A program made the translations under genes and the position numbers. A model generated the notes under the pieces. The model did no database searches. It had not been told where the DNA came from and saw only the letters and a program-made list of their open reading frames with translations. Below, piece by piece: positions 18,551 through 26,696 of a stretch of 64,000 nt of DNA; within the stretch, counting starts at the first letter, position 1; each line of letters begins with the position of its first letter. The stretch is from assembly GCF_014636475.1 (NCBI RefSeq), contig NZ_BMEL01000001.1:620001-684000 (forward strand). The letters run 5' to 3'. Source of the stretch: Halobacillus andaensis. GTDB lineage: Bacteria; Bacillota; Bacilli; Bacillales; Halobacillaceae.

Positions 18551-19443
18551 TATTCCTCCACCTTTCGGTCAATTTCCTGTAACTCCTTACAAATCACACT
18601 GGCTACAATTTTCCCTGCTGTTTTGGGTGCTACAAGTCCTGGTAAGCCCGGTAACAAAATGGCTTTAATTCCTCTTTTTTCTGCATAACGAAAATCCGTT
18701 CCTCCAGGTTTTGAGGCAAGATCTAATATTAAAGCGTGGGAAGGCAGTTTTTTTATAATCGAAGCGTCCACGACAGGAGCAGGTACAGTATTGATGAGAT
18801 AATCAAAATTCATATCGTACGTATCAAGGTCTTTCATATCCATATATTCAAGGCCCATTTCATGTACGCGTGCAGCTCCTGCGGTTGAACGTACGCCTAC
18901 CGTAACTTTAGCCCCTAACTGATCAAATGCCCTGGCCAAACTCATCCCCACTCTCCCTAACCCTAAGATGGAAACATTAGATCCGTGAATGGTGAAATCG
19001 GTATGTTGAATAGCCATCATGATCGTGCCTTCCACAGTGGGTATGGAATTATAGATGGCAATATCGTCACGATTCATTAAGGGAATCAGCTTTCTGTCCG
19101 CATCTTCCGCAATTTTTTGAAGGGTGTCATTTGCGATGCCAGAATAAATTTGACAATGGACTGGTGTCTTTTTTAACCAATCAACCTGTAAACATAAGGA
19201 ACGGTTAGTAAAAATGCCATCGGCGCAGCCGTTTTCATCTGTACCTGAGATAGGAAGAATGATAGCATCAAGCATTTCTACATGAGGACCTTCAAAGTCC
19301 AAGTCAATGCACTCGGTGAAACTGCCATTTAATTGATCAAACCCGGCTAAGTACACTTGTGCATCCCACTCATGTAATCTTCGAATAATCTCAATTTGAC
19401 GGGCATCGCCGCCTATAACGGCAACATGGAATCCTGTTAACAT
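18550..19443 (-). CDS. dpaA: Dipicolinate synthase subunit A (SpoVFA)
   Basis: 297 residues. The C-terminal half carries a Rossmann motif VSILGLGRVGMSLARAF (about residues 155-171) for NAD(P)H. DpaA and DpaB together form dipicolinate synthase, needed for spore heat resistance. ATG at 19443 with AAGGAG about 10 nt upstream. A sigma-K promoter precedes it, fitting mother-cell expression late in sporulation. Confidence 0.94.
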   Translation of the reverse strand: MLTGFHVAVIGGDARQIEIIRRLHEWDAQVYLAGFDQLNGSFTECIDLDFEGPHVEMLDAIILPISGTDENGCADGIFTNRSLCLQVDWLKKTPVHCQIYSGIANDTLQKIAEDADRKLIPLMNRDDIAIYNSIPTVEGTIMMAIQHTDFTIHGSNVSILGLGRVGMSLARAFDQLGAKVTVGVRSTAGAARVHEMGLEYMDMKDLDTYDMNFDYLINTVPAPVVDASIIKKLPSHALILDLASKPGGTDFRYAEKRGIKAILLPGLPGLVAPKTAGKIVASVICKELQEIDRKVEE

Positions 19444-19481
19444 GCCGGAATGTCTCCTTTTTATTAGGTTTCATCTCCTTG

Positions 19482-19510
19482 TATCGTATGCACATTTACT
19501 TTCGTAAGTG
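19482..19510 (-). promoter_or_regulatory. Sigma-K promoter of dpaAB
   Basis: Minus-strand CATACGATA (19490-19482) is an exact fit to CATANNNTA, with CACT 16 nt upstream matching the sigma-K -35 core AC. The dpaAB (spoVF) operon is a known sigma-K target in B. subtilis. Confidence 0.72.
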
Positions 19511-19548
19511 TGTTCTAATCTCCTCACTTTAAGCAGTCTATGAAGGCA

Positions 19549-19577
19549 TAAAAAAAGCTGTGACACATCGTCACAAC
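19549..19577 (-). terminator. Terminator upstream of dpaA, apparently duplicated from the ymxH end
   Basis: Stem GCTGTGAC/GTCACAAC (19557-19564 with 19570-19577), 5-nt loop, then seven T on the minus strand. Its sequence repeats the 3' end of ymxH at 20142-20158, so it is probably the original ymxH terminator displaced by an insertion. Confidence 0.85.
19555..19571. repeat. Direct repeat, left copy, flanking the insertion
   Basis: AAGCTGTGACACATCGT, identical at 20142-20158. Similarity continues for about nine more bases with few mismatches, up to the ymxH stop region. Confidence 0.85.
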
Positions 19578-20105
19578 TCCAGCCTGTCGAAAAACATGGT
19601 ATCCCGTTGTTCCTCCATTAGAGTCTTAAGAAAAGGAACAAGAAAAAGCGCCGCTTTCCGCGGGCAAGACGGAAAGTCTCCTCGGTCTGCGACCTCGGCG
19701 CCTCTTCTGTCTGCTCGTCCCGCAGGAGTCATACCTTTTTCCGTTCCTTTTATCAAAGTGGGATTTGGAACCATCCTAGAATGAATGCCCAGCTGCAAAT
19801 TCTGTTCCATAAGGGTACAGCTTGAGTGAATTTTTTCCAGTGATCGATTTAGGAAACAGCGAGACTCCTAGGGGAGATCCGAATAAGGTGTAACCCCGGA
19901 AGGCATAGCCTGAGGAGCTCTTAAATAGGAAGTTCGATTAAGTTCGGCACGTCCTCAAAAAGACCTCGTCTTTTTCTGTGATGTAAAACCAACGAAGTAG
20001 TTCTGGTATGCCAACATCGAACGACCCCACGTCGTGTGGAGCAATGGAAAGGGAGTTGTTTCCTAAAACCCCTTTATTCTATCGAACAAAACTGACACAT
20101 GGTCA
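19578..20105. repeat. Repeat-rich intergenic insertion between ymxH and dpaA
   Basis: About 530 bp without a credible gene. It holds two elements. The first (about 19631-19751) has imperfect inverted ends (AAAAGGAAC and GTTCCTTTT) around a GC-rich core with CCGCTTTCCGCGGGC and CCCGCAGGAGTC, strings I associate with dispersed repeats in Bacillaceae genomes. The second (about 19851-20064) is bounded by AGGAAACA and TGTTTCCT and contains the related string GCGAGACTCCTAGGGG and a perfect AAAAAGAC/GTCTTTTT hairpin (about 19957-19975). A 79-codon frame at 19571-19810 crosses the first element and is probably a by-product. Confidence 0.65.
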
Positions 20106-20134
20106 AAAATATAGAGAAACCTCAAGTTTCTCTA
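20104..20134 (-). terminator. Terminator next to ymxH
   Basis: 9-bp stem TAGAGAAAC/GTTTCTCTA (20112-20120 with 20126-20134), 5-nt loop, then TATTTTTG on the minus strand. It lies 24 nt after the ymxH stop codon and ends the ylxY-ymxH unit. Confidence 0.88.
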
Positions 20135-20141
20135 CAATCTG

Positions 20142-20158
20142 AAGCTGTGACACATCGT
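20142..20158. repeat. Direct repeat, right copy, at the ymxH 3' end
   Basis: Same 17 nt as 19555-19571. This copy overlaps the first base of the ymxH stop codon and lacks the T-run found at the left copy. Confidence 0.85.
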
Positions 20159-20388
20159 TACAGCTCATTGTTTATTAAAATTGTATCTTCTCCAATAATC
20201 TCTACATGGTTCCAATCAATCACTGTTTCTGCTCTAGAATGAAATAATCCTTTGTTTAAAATAATGAGTGATATAATTTCACCGCTATCTGGATCAATTT
20301 TTAAATCGGCTTGGCCTAACACTCCCAGTTTTCGGCCTTCCTTTACATCAATAACTTCTTTTGAAGACAGTTGTTTTAACCTCACCAT
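20158..20388 (-). CDS. ymxH: YlmC/YmxH family sporulation protein, PRC-barrel
   Basis: 76 residues: a single PRC-barrel-like domain, MVRLKQLSSKEVIDVKEG followed by LGVLGQADLKIDPDSGEI. The family is linked to sporulation; molecular role unknown. It starts 10 nt after ylxY and has GGGGGG upstream. In B. subtilis the M16 peptidase gene mlpA lies between ylxY and ymxH; here the two are adjacent. The last codons are duplicated on the far side of the repeat insertion. Confidence 0.87.
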   Translation of the reverse strand: MVRLKQLSSKEVIDVKEGRKLGVLGQADLKIDPDSGEIISLIILNKGLFHSRAETVIDWNHVEIIGEDTILINNEL

Positions 20389-20398
20389 TTGCCCCCCT

Positions 20399-21307
20399 TT
20401 ACCGCTTCTCGCTAATTAATTGCGGGAAATCAACAATCTTATAATCTTTTTTTAGTTGAGTAATAAGATCCTCTAAACTTAATAAGGTAACTTCAGTTGG
20501 GTGCATTAGAATGGTCGCTCCATTGTGAACCTTAGTTGTTACGCGATGAATGAGAACGTCTTTCGTAGGATTTCTCCAATCAATTGTATCGACAGACCAT
20601 AGGATCGTTTCAAGGTTTAATTTATCCGCTGTAGTTACAGTAATGTCAGAAAAACTTCCGGACGGTGGAGCAAACCACTCAACTTCTTTATCTGTAAAGG
20701 CTTTTAAAATATCATTCGTTCGTTGAAGGTTCGCTTCTGTGGAGAGGGCATCCATTTTCGAAAAATCAGGGTGATTATAACCGTGACTTCCTATAATATG
20801 ACCGTCTTCTACTATCATGGTTACGAGCTGTTTATGTCGTTGAGCAAATGCCCCATCTATAAAAAAATTTGCTTTAATGTCATGATCACTAAGAACTTTA
20901 AGTATATCGGGAATATACTCTTCTCCCCATGAAACATTAATAAGAAAGCTGACCATATCTTTTTGATCATGTCCGCGGTAGATGGGAGAAGGCGGCAAAT
21001 CTTCAAGTGAAGTCTTTGGAGATACATGATCATAAACAAGTTTACGCTCTATAAATTTTCCGTCCTTTTTCATGTTTTGATACGATTTATCGATGTTTAC
21101 TTTTTTCCCGTTTAAGCCAGGTGTTTTTTTCCAAACTTTATCAATTCGAGCGTCTTCGGGCGGGATGTAATAGTCTTTCTGCTTTTCTTTAATCGTGTTA
21201 TATAAGGAGGATGAAGTAGAAGTTGGTATTGATGAGGGATAATTAGGAACCGTTAGAATTATGGCTAGAAGAAGCACAGCAGCTAGTAATTGAATGAATC
21301 CACGCAC
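20399..21307 (-). CDS. ylxY: YlxY-type polysaccharide deacetylase family protein
   Basis: 302 residues: an N-terminal membrane anchor or signal (about residues 3-20) and a NodB-like domain at about 115-295. The metal-binding His pair is intact (SHGYNHP, His175 and His179). The catalytic Asp position of the FDxxWG motif reads Asn124 (INVSWG), and the Arg of the RxPP motif is Ala213 (FAPPSGS), so activity is doubtful. GTG start at 21307 with GGGGGG at 6 nt. Probably mother-cell expressed from a sigma-E-like promoter, with ymxH. Confidence 0.85.
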   Translation of the reverse strand: MRGFIQLLAAVLLLAIILTVPNYPSSIPTSTSSSLYNTIKEKQKDYYIPPEDARIDKVWKKTPGLNGKKVNIDKSYQNMKKDGKFIERKLVYDHVSPKTSLEDLPPSPIYRGHDQKDMVSFLINVSWGEEYIPDILKVLSDHDIKANFFIDGAFAQRHKQLVTMIVEDGHIIGSHGYNHPDFSKMDALSTEANLQRTNDILKAFTDKEVEWFAPPSGSFSDITVTTADKLNLETILWSVDTIDWRNPTKDVLIHRVTTKVHNGATILMHPTEVTLLSLEDLITQLKKDYKIVDFPQLISEKR

Positions 21308-21328
21308 ATTTATCCCCCCCTTTAGTAG

Positions 21329-21357
21329 AATGTATGCAAATAAGGACGACCTTATAC
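21329..21357 (-). promoter_or_regulatory. Candidate sigma-E promoter of ylxY-ymxH
   Basis: CATACATT (21336-21329) matches the sigma-E -10 consensus CATACANT. A GTATAAG -35-like element lies 14 nt upstream (21357-21351). It is 21 nt before the ylxY start, in the gap after pnp. Confidence 0.55.
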
Positions 21358-21391
21358 TAGGGGCATAAAATCCAATGTGGGTAAAAAAGCA

Positions 21392-21420
21392 TAAAAAAAG
21401 AAACTGGCTGACCAGTCTCT
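21392..21420 (-). terminator. Terminator of pnp
   Basis: 9-bp stem with one G-T pair (21399-21407 with 21412-21420, core ACTGG/CCAGT), 4-nt loop, seven T on the minus strand, 8 nt after the stop codon. Confidence 0.92.
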
Positions 21421-21427
21421 GTTTTTA

Positions 21428-23545
21428 TTACTCACTTGTTTCTTTCGCTTTTTTCTCATCAATGAGAATTGCTTTTCTTGATAAGTTGATTCTTCCTTGC
21501 TTATCAATTTCTTTAACTTTAACTTTAATTGAATCGCCAACGGAAACAACATCTTCTACTTTTCCGATACGTTCTTCCGCAAGTTCAGAAATATGGACAA
21601 GTCCTTCTTTTCCTTTAAACAGTTCTACAAACGCTCCGAATTTCTCTACGCGTTTAACTGTTCCATCGTAAACTTCTCCTGCTTCTACCTCGCGAACGAT
21701 ATCTTCTATAATCTTCATAGCTACTTTGTTCATCTCAGCATCTGTTGAAGATACGAAAACTGTTCCGTCTTGTTCGATATCAATCTTCACGCCAGTATCA
21801 TCAATGATTTGATTAATCTGTTTTCCGCTCGGTCCAATAACGTCACGAATTTTATCTGGATTAATCTTCATGGTCATGATCTTAGGCGCATATTGAGAAA
21901 GTTCACTTCTGGATTCTGGAAGTGTTGCCATCATGGAATTTAAAATCTCCATACGGCCATTCTTCGCTTGTTCAAGCGCTTCTTCTAGAATTTGGCGTGA
22001 AAGTCCTTCAATCTTAATATCCATTTGCAGAGCCGTAATCCCTTTTTCAGTTCCGGCTACTTTAAAGTCCATATCACCTAAAAAGTCTTCCATGCCTTGA
22101 ATATCAGTAAGAATCGTGTAATCGTCTCCAGACTTAACAAGTCCCATGGCAATTCCTGCTACAGGCGCTTTTAAAGGTACGCCAGCGTCCATCATAGCTA
22201 ATGTACTTGCACAAATACTGGCTTGAGATGTTGAACCATTTGATTCTAACACTTCTGATACAAGTCGAATGGTATATGGAAATGCTTTTTCAGATGGAAT
22301 AACGACTTCAAGAGCGCGTTCTCCTAAAGCACCATGTCCGATCTCACGACGGCCAGGTCCACGAATTGGTCCAGTTTCCCCAACGGAATAATGAGGGAAA
22401 TTGTAATGGTGCATAAAGCGTTTAGATTCTTCTAAATCTAATCCATCTAAAATTTGAACATCGCCTAGTGCTCCCAATGTACAAATACTAAGCGCCTGAG
22501 TTTGTCCACGTGTAAACAAACCAGAGCCGTGAGTTCTAGGTAAAATTCCCACTCTTGAAGATAACTGACGAATTTCATCTACGCCACGGCCATCTGGGCG
22601 AATTTTATCTTTCGTAATTAAACGGCGCACTTCTTCTTTTACGATATTATCAAGTATAGATTTTACTTGTTTAATCGTATCTTCATCAGCTTCTAACTCT
22701 TCGTAAGACTCAACGATCGCTTTCTTCGCTTCGTCAATGGCTTCTTCACGAGCTTTTTTCTCTTCAGTTTTGATCGCTGCAACTAATGGTTGTCTGGCTT
22801 CTCCTTCAACCTTGTCTTTTAATTCTTGATCAAGGTCAAATAGCTGAACATCCATTTTTTCTTTTCCAACAGCTTCAATAATTTCTTCCTGGAAAGCGAC
22901 AAGACGTTTAATTTCTTCGTGTCCTAACATGATTGCTTCAAGCATGTCTTCTTCAGAAACTTCAAGTGCTCCTGCTTCCACCATATTGATGGCATCTTTT
23001 GTACCAGCTACAGTTAAATCAATGTCACTCTCTTCTTGCTGTTTCACCGTAGGATTAATAATAAATTCTCCGTTTACTCGCCCCACAACTACACCAGCAA
23101 TAGGTCCTCCAAATGGAATATCCGAAATTCCTAAAGCAATCGATGAGCCCAGCATAGCGGCCATTTCAGTAGAACAATCTTGATCCACACTCATCACAGT
23201 ACTAATCACTTGTACATCGTTTCTAAATCCATCTGGGAATAATGGACGAATAGGGCGGTCAATCAAACGTGAAGCCAGTACGGCTTTATCACTTGGGCGT
23301 CCCTCTCGCTTAATAAATCCTCCAGGTATCTTCCCTACTGCATAAAGTCTTTCTTCATAGTTGACCGTCAACGGGAAGAACGGCAAGTCTTTAGGCTCTC
23401 TTGAACCTGTAGCTGCAGAAAGAACGGACGTATCGCCATATTTAATCATGGCTGCGCCGCTAGCTTGTTTAGCCAGCTCACCAACTTCTACAGAGAAGGT
23501 TCGTCCTGATACTTCTATAGAAAACACTTGATTCTCTTCTGCCAT
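21428..23545 (-). CDS. pnpA: Polyribonucleotide nucleotidyltransferase (PNPase)
   Basis: 705 residues, the usual size. Two RNase PH domains (about 8-220 and 310-545) flank a helical region. A KH domain (about 555-615, [16 protein letters not shown]) and an S1 domain (about 625-693) follow. It degrades RNA 3' to 5' by phosphorolysis and works with the degradosome-like network. I chose the ATG at 23545 (MAEENQ), which matches the family; a GTG seven codons upstream sits on the ribosome binding site. Follows rpsO, from which it is separated by a terminator. Confidence 0.95.
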   Translation of the reverse strand: MAEENQVFSIEVSGRTFSVEVGELAKQASGAAMIKYGDTSVLSAATGSREPKDLPFFPLTVNYEERLYAVGKIPGGFIKREGRPSDKAVLASRLIDRPIRPLFPDGFRNDVQVISTVMSVDQDCSTEMAAMLGSSIALGISDIPFGGPIAGVVVGRVNGEFIINPTVKQQEESDIDLTVAGTKDAINMVEAGALEVSEEDMLEAIMLGHEEIKRLVAFQEEIIEAVGKEKMDVQLFDLDQELKDKVEGEARQPLVAAIKTEEKKAREEAIDEAKKAIVESYEELEADEDTIKQVKSILDNIVKEEVRRLITKDKIRPDGRGVDEIRQLSSRVGILPRTHGSGLFTRGQTQALSICTLGALGDVQILDGLDLEESKRFMHHYNFPHYSVGETGPIRGPGRREIGHGALGERALEVVIPSEKAFPYTIRLVSEVLESNGSTSQASICASTLAMMDAGVPLKAPVAGIAMGLVKSGDDYTILTDIQGMEDFLGDMDFKVAGTEKGITALQMDIKIEGLSRQILEEALEQAKNGRMEILNSMMATLPESRSELSQYAPKIMTMKINPDKIRDVIGPSGKQINQIIDDTGVKIDIEQDGTVFVSSTDAEMNKVAMKIIEDIVREVEAGEVYDGTVKRVEKFGAFVELFKGKEGLVHISELAEERIGKVEDVVSVGDSIKVKVKEIDKQGRINLSRKAILIDEKKAKETSE

Positions 23546-23619
23546 AAAGTATTTAACTCCTCTCACTCACTGTTAATAAAGTCGTTTCTATTTCACAGTT
23601 TACACTTAATTTTATGTAA

Positions 23620-23656
23620 ACATACAGAAAAAGCGGGATCAACTCCCGCTTTTTCT
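23620..23656 (-). terminator. Terminator between rpsO and pnp
   Basis: Perfect 13-bp stem (23626-23638 with 23644-23656, core AAGCGGGA), 5-nt loop; the T-rich side is within the stem, followed by TCTGTATG. Read-through into pnp is likely, as in other bacteria. Confidence 0.9.
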
Positions 23657-23663
23657 AGTTACA

Positions 23664-23933
23664 TTAGCGACGTAGGCCAAGGCTCTTAATTAACTCACGG
23701 TAACGTGTAATGTCTTTATTACGTAGGTAATTAAGCAAGTTACGGCGTCTACCTACCATTTTAAGCAATCCACGACGAGAATGGTGATCTTGCTTGTGTG
23801 TACGCAAGTGATCGTTTAAGTTCGTGATCTGTTCAGTTAGAACAGCAATCTGAACTTCTGCAGATCCTGTGTCATTCTCGTGAGTTTTGTACTCGTTAAT
23901 TAGTTCTTGTTTACGTTCTTGTGTGATAGCCAT
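23664..23933 (-). CDS. rpsO: 30S ribosomal protein S15
   Basis: 89 residues, standard for S15, beginning [24 protein letters not shown] with the rRNA-binding segment [19 protein letters not shown]. It binds 16S rRNA early in assembly of the platform. ATG with AGGAGGTGTAG upstream. The leader is structured and is likely the site of autoregulation. Confidence 0.97.
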   Translation of the reverse strand: MAITQERKQELINEYKTHENDTGSAEVQIAVLTEQITNLNDHLRTHKQDHHSRRGLLKMVGRRRNLLNYLRNKDITRYRELIKSLGLRR

Positions 23934-23966
23934 TATAGCTACACCTCCTATAAATATTTAGAATTC

Positions 23967-24011
23967 CCTTTCCCCGAGCGGACGTCGGAGATACGTTCCG
24001 CCAAGCGAAGG
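23967..24011 (-). promoter_or_regulatory. Structured rpsO leader, candidate S15-binding site
   Basis: On the minus strand CCTT and AAGG close a branched fold containing GCGG-A-ACGT paired with ACGT-CCGC around a 7-nt loop, all between the promoter and the rpsO binding site. S15 binds junction-type mRNA leaders in Geobacillus and others. The match to that family is inference. Confidence 0.5.
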
Positions 24012-24022
24012 TTCCATATTCA

Positions 24023-24051
24023 AGAGTACAATTTTTATGACTAAAATGCAA
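24023..24051 (-). promoter_or_regulatory. Possible sigma-A promoter of rpsO
   Basis: TTGCAT (24051-24046), 17-nt spacer, TACTCT (24028-24023). The -10 is weak. Position about 90 nt before rpsO leaves room for the leader. Confidence 0.4.
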
Positions 24052-24091
24052 GGGCAAAGTAGAACTTCGTCTGTTCCTTACTCATTCTTCT

Positions 24092-25030
24092 TTATAGAGA
24101 AGCTAGAATTTCACGAGACTTTACTTCATCATTCTTAAGCTGGCTAATAAGCTCATCTACTCCATTAAATTTTTCTTCACTGCGAATATGTCTGTAAAAA
24201 TCGACCGCTATTTCCTGCCCATATACATCTTGATTAAAGTCGAAGATATGAATTTCAAGATTCTTTACTTTTCCATCGTTAAATGTAGGTTTAAAACCTA
24301 AGTTAGCCATCCCTTTATACTCTTGGTTCGCAATGATTACTTTAACCGCGTACACGCCTGCTTTAGGCATGTAATATTCACTGTTCAAACTTAAATTTGC
24401 AGTAGGGTAGCCAATTGTCCGGCCTCGTCGATCTCCTGTGACAACTTCTCCTGTTATTCGGTATGGACGGTCCAGTAAACGATTCACCAGTGCGATGTCA
24501 CCTTCAGCTAGTAGATCTCGAATTCTAGTTGAACTTACCTTTTCCCCATCTTCAGAAACCTGCTCAATGGTCGTCGTTGTAAACCGGGCTCTGGCATATT
24601 CGGGAAGAAGTTTCATCGTTCCTTTGCCTTTAAAACCAAACGTGAAGTCAAACCCCGCCACTACATGTTGAACGTTTTGAGACACAAAGAATTTCTCCAC
24701 AAATTGCTCTGGAGACAAAGATGCTAGCGATTTGTCAAAATGGACAACAAATAAAGTATCGATGCCTGCGTTATTCAGGATTCTCTCTTTTTCGGCCAGT
24801 GGCGTTATATATTTTGCATGTTTCACACTATGATTTAACACGACAGAAGGGTGCGGGTCGAACGTCATAACGGCACTTTGTATACCAAGCTCTACGGCTT
24901 TACGTTTGGCTGTTAAGATTACACGCTGATGACCTCTATGAATCCCATCAAAAAAACCAACAGCTAGTGTGCAAGGAGAAACCTGTTTAGACTGCGATAT
25001 ATCTTTTTCGCTCAAATGGATTATTTTCAT
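24092..25030 (-). CDS. ribF: Bifunctional riboflavin kinase/FAD synthetase
   Basis: 312 residues. The N-terminal FAD synthetase domain has the nucleotidyltransferase motif GFFDGIHRGHQ (about 26-36) and SSTRIRDLL. The C-terminal riboflavin kinase domain (about 180-310) has GRTIGYPTANL. It makes FMN and FAD from riboflavin; the B. subtilis name is ribC. ATG at 25030, 20 nt after the truB stop. No FMN riboswitch precedes it. Confidence 0.95.
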   Translation of the reverse strand: MKIIHLSEKDISQSKQVSPCTLAVGFFDGIHRGHQRVILTAKRKAVELGIQSAVMTFDPHPSVVLNHSVKHAKYITPLAEKERILNNAGIDTLFVVHFDKSLASLSPEQFVEKFFVSQNVQHVVAGFDFTFGFKGKGTMKLLPEYARARFTTTTIEQVSEDGEKVSSTRIRDLLAEGDIALVNRLLDRPYRITGEVVTGDRRGRTIGYPTANLSLNSEYYMPKAGVYAVKVIIANQEYKGMANLGFKPTFNDGKVKNLEIHIFDFNQDVYGQEIAVDFYRHIRSEEKFNGVDELISQLKNDEVKSREILASL

Positions 25031-25050
25031 TGATTGTCACCTGCTTTAAA

Positions 25051-25947
25051 TCAAAATACTCTTATCGGTTTTATTTTATCAGGTTTAGTAGGATGCTGCT
25101 GATAAATAGCCAGGACCTCATCTTTATATTTTACAACAAATGGATCATTCACGTCATCGCTTGGTTTCTCAAGAACTTGGCCATGCTCAAACGCAAAACG
25201 TTGATCTTCATTGATCTGCAGCTCATTTAAATGATTGAGGCCTCTGCCCATTGGCAGAATCATTTGTTCTACATTACCAGCGTCCACGAATTGCTGGAAT
25301 TGAGCAAATGTATAGCATTGTGCTTTGTCTATGTCTCCAGTTCGTGAACGAACGAGAGACGACATATGAGCTGGATACCCTAAGGCTTTCCCGATATCTA
25401 CGCAAAGCGTCCTTATGTAAGTTCCTTTTGAGCAAGTCACTGTGATCTTAAAAGTAAATGCTTCACCTAAGGAAGTAATGGAGTTTTCATGCAGTTGGAT
25501 CTTATGAATGTTAACAGAGCGAACAGGCCGCTCAACAGTTTCTCCATCGCGAGCGTATTCGTATAAACGTTTCCCTTTTACTTTAACAGCCGAATACATA
25601 GGAGGGATTTGGGTAATTTGTCCCTCAAACTGTTGAATAACGTTTGCGATTTCTTGTTTTGAGGGAGTTGTTGTGACAGACTGACGGTCGATTACAGCTC
25701 CTGAAGCGTCTTCTGTCTCTGTCGAACGGCCTACAGTGACTTCAGCTTCATACACTTTTTCCGTGTCCGTTAAGAAAGGAACAATTTTAGTTGCTTTGCC
25801 AATACAGAGAGGCAACACCCCTTCAACGTCAGGGTCTAGAGTGCCTGTATGACCGATTTTCTTTGTTTTTAACATCCCTCTTGCTTTACTGACACAATCA
25901 TGTGAGGTAAATCCTTTTTCTTTCCACAATGGTAAAATCCCGTTCAT
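25051..25947 (-). CDS. truB: tRNA pseudouridine-55 synthase
   Basis: 298 residues. Catalytic Asp38 in the TruB motif HTGTLDPD, and the tRNA-binding YSAVKVKGKRLYEYAR segment. A C-terminal extension resembles a degenerate PUA domain. It modifies U55 in the T-loop of tRNAs. ATG at 25947 has GGGGTGG upstream. The terminator before it separates it from rbfA, although in relatives it is often co-transcribed with the nusA-infB operon. Confidence 0.95.
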   Translation of the reverse strand: MNGILPLWKEKGFTSHDCVSKARGMLKTKKIGHTGTLDPDVEGVLPLCIGKATKIVPFLTDTEKVYEAEVTVGRSTETEDASGAVIDRQSVTTTPSKQEIANVIQQFEGQITQIPPMYSAVKVKGKRLYEYARDGETVERPVRSVNIHKIQLHENSITSLGEAFTFKITVTCSKGTYIRTLCVDIGKALGYPAHMSSLVRSRTGDIDKAQCYTFAQFQQFVDAGNVEQMILPMGRGLNHLNELQINEDQRFAFEHGQVLEKPSDDVNDPFVVKYKDEVLAIYQQHPTKPDKIKPIRVF

Positions 25948-25977
25948 TCGTTGCCACCCCTTCAATTAAAGATCATC

Positions 25978-26012
25978 CATTAAAAAATCCGTGCAAGAAC
26001 AGCACGGATTTT
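25978..26012 (-). terminator. Terminator after rbfA
   Basis: 11-bp stem AAAATCCGTGC/GCACGGATTTT (25984-25994 with 26002-26012), 7-nt loop, short T-tract on the minus strand. It ends the rimP-to-rbfA operon. Confidence 0.85.
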
Positions 26013-26040
26013 AATGGTTAATGTCTAGCTAAAGGCTTGA

Positions 26041-26391
26041 TTAGTTTTCAGTATCGTTTAAATCTTTAAGAATGGTTTCAATTCTATTTCCACGTTCAAT
26101 GGCTTCATCAAATTCAAATGTAATTTCCGGTGTTTTTCGCAGTCGAATTCGCTGACCAATTTCTGAACGGATAAAACCTTTTGCCTTCGCGAGCCCAACA
26201 AGGGTATCATGCTTTTGCTTTTCATCTCCAAGAACAGAAATGAAGACTTTAGCTTGTTGCAAGTCACCTGTTACTTTCACTTCTGTAACAGTGACAAACC
26301 CAACCCTTGGATCTTTAATTTTCTTGCTGATAATATCAGTTAATTCTTTCTTCATTTGCTCACCGACGCGGTTTGCACGTAAATCGTTCAT
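26041..26391 (-). CDS. rbfA: Ribosome-binding factor A
   Basis: 116 residues with the KH-type RbfA fold ([22 protein letters not shown]). It binds the 30S subunit during late 16S rRNA maturation and in cold adaptation. Last gene of the rimP-nusA-rnpM-ylxQ-infB-ylxP-rbfA operon, 26 nt after ylxP; ATG with AGAGGTG upstream. Confidence 0.95.
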   Translation of the reverse strand: MNDLRANRVGEQMKKELTDIISKKIKDPRVGFVTVTEVKVTGDLQQAKVFISVLGDEKQKHDTLVGLAKAKGFIRSEIGQRIRLRKTPEITFEFDEAIERGNRIETILKDLNDTEN

Positions 26392-26417
26392 ATCTTTTCA
26401 CCTCTTCAACCACAACA

Positions 26418-26696
26418 TTACAACCATTCTGTTAAAGTGTTCGTCCGTTCTATTTCTGGAAAAGAATCAATCAAGGCTAAGGCTTGCTGCATCGTTTGTT
26501 CAGCAATAACTTTGTTACTAGATATCGTAACAATCCCTATACACGTTCGCTGCCACAAATCTTGAAAATCTAATTCGCTGACCGCCACGTTATACTCGTT
26601 ACTTAACCTTGTTTGAATTCTTTTAAGAACGGATCGCTTCTGCTTTAAGGACTGGGCTTCATATACAAAACACTCCACCTCAGCACTCAAAATCAT
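26418..26696 (-). CDS. ylxP: DUF503 family protein YlxP
   Basis: 92 residues, a DUF503 protein of alpha/beta fold ([20 protein letters not shown]). Function unknown; it is a conserved neighbour of infB and rbfA across Firmicutes. The ATG overlaps the infB stop codon (ATGA), showing translational coupling. Confidence 0.9.
   Translation of the reverse strand: MILSAEVECFVYEAQSLKQKRSVLKRIQTRLSNEYNVAVSELDFQDLWQRTCIGIVTISSNKVIAEQTMQQALALIDSFPEIERTNTLTEWL

Noticed and set aside
19571-19810. 79-codon frame inside the repeat region (minus), with a matching frame on plus
   Set aside because: Lies across an inverted-repeat element; similar frames arise wherever such repeats occur, and there is no credible start site.
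25031-25050. FMN riboswitch before ribF
   Set aside because: The gap is 20 bp.
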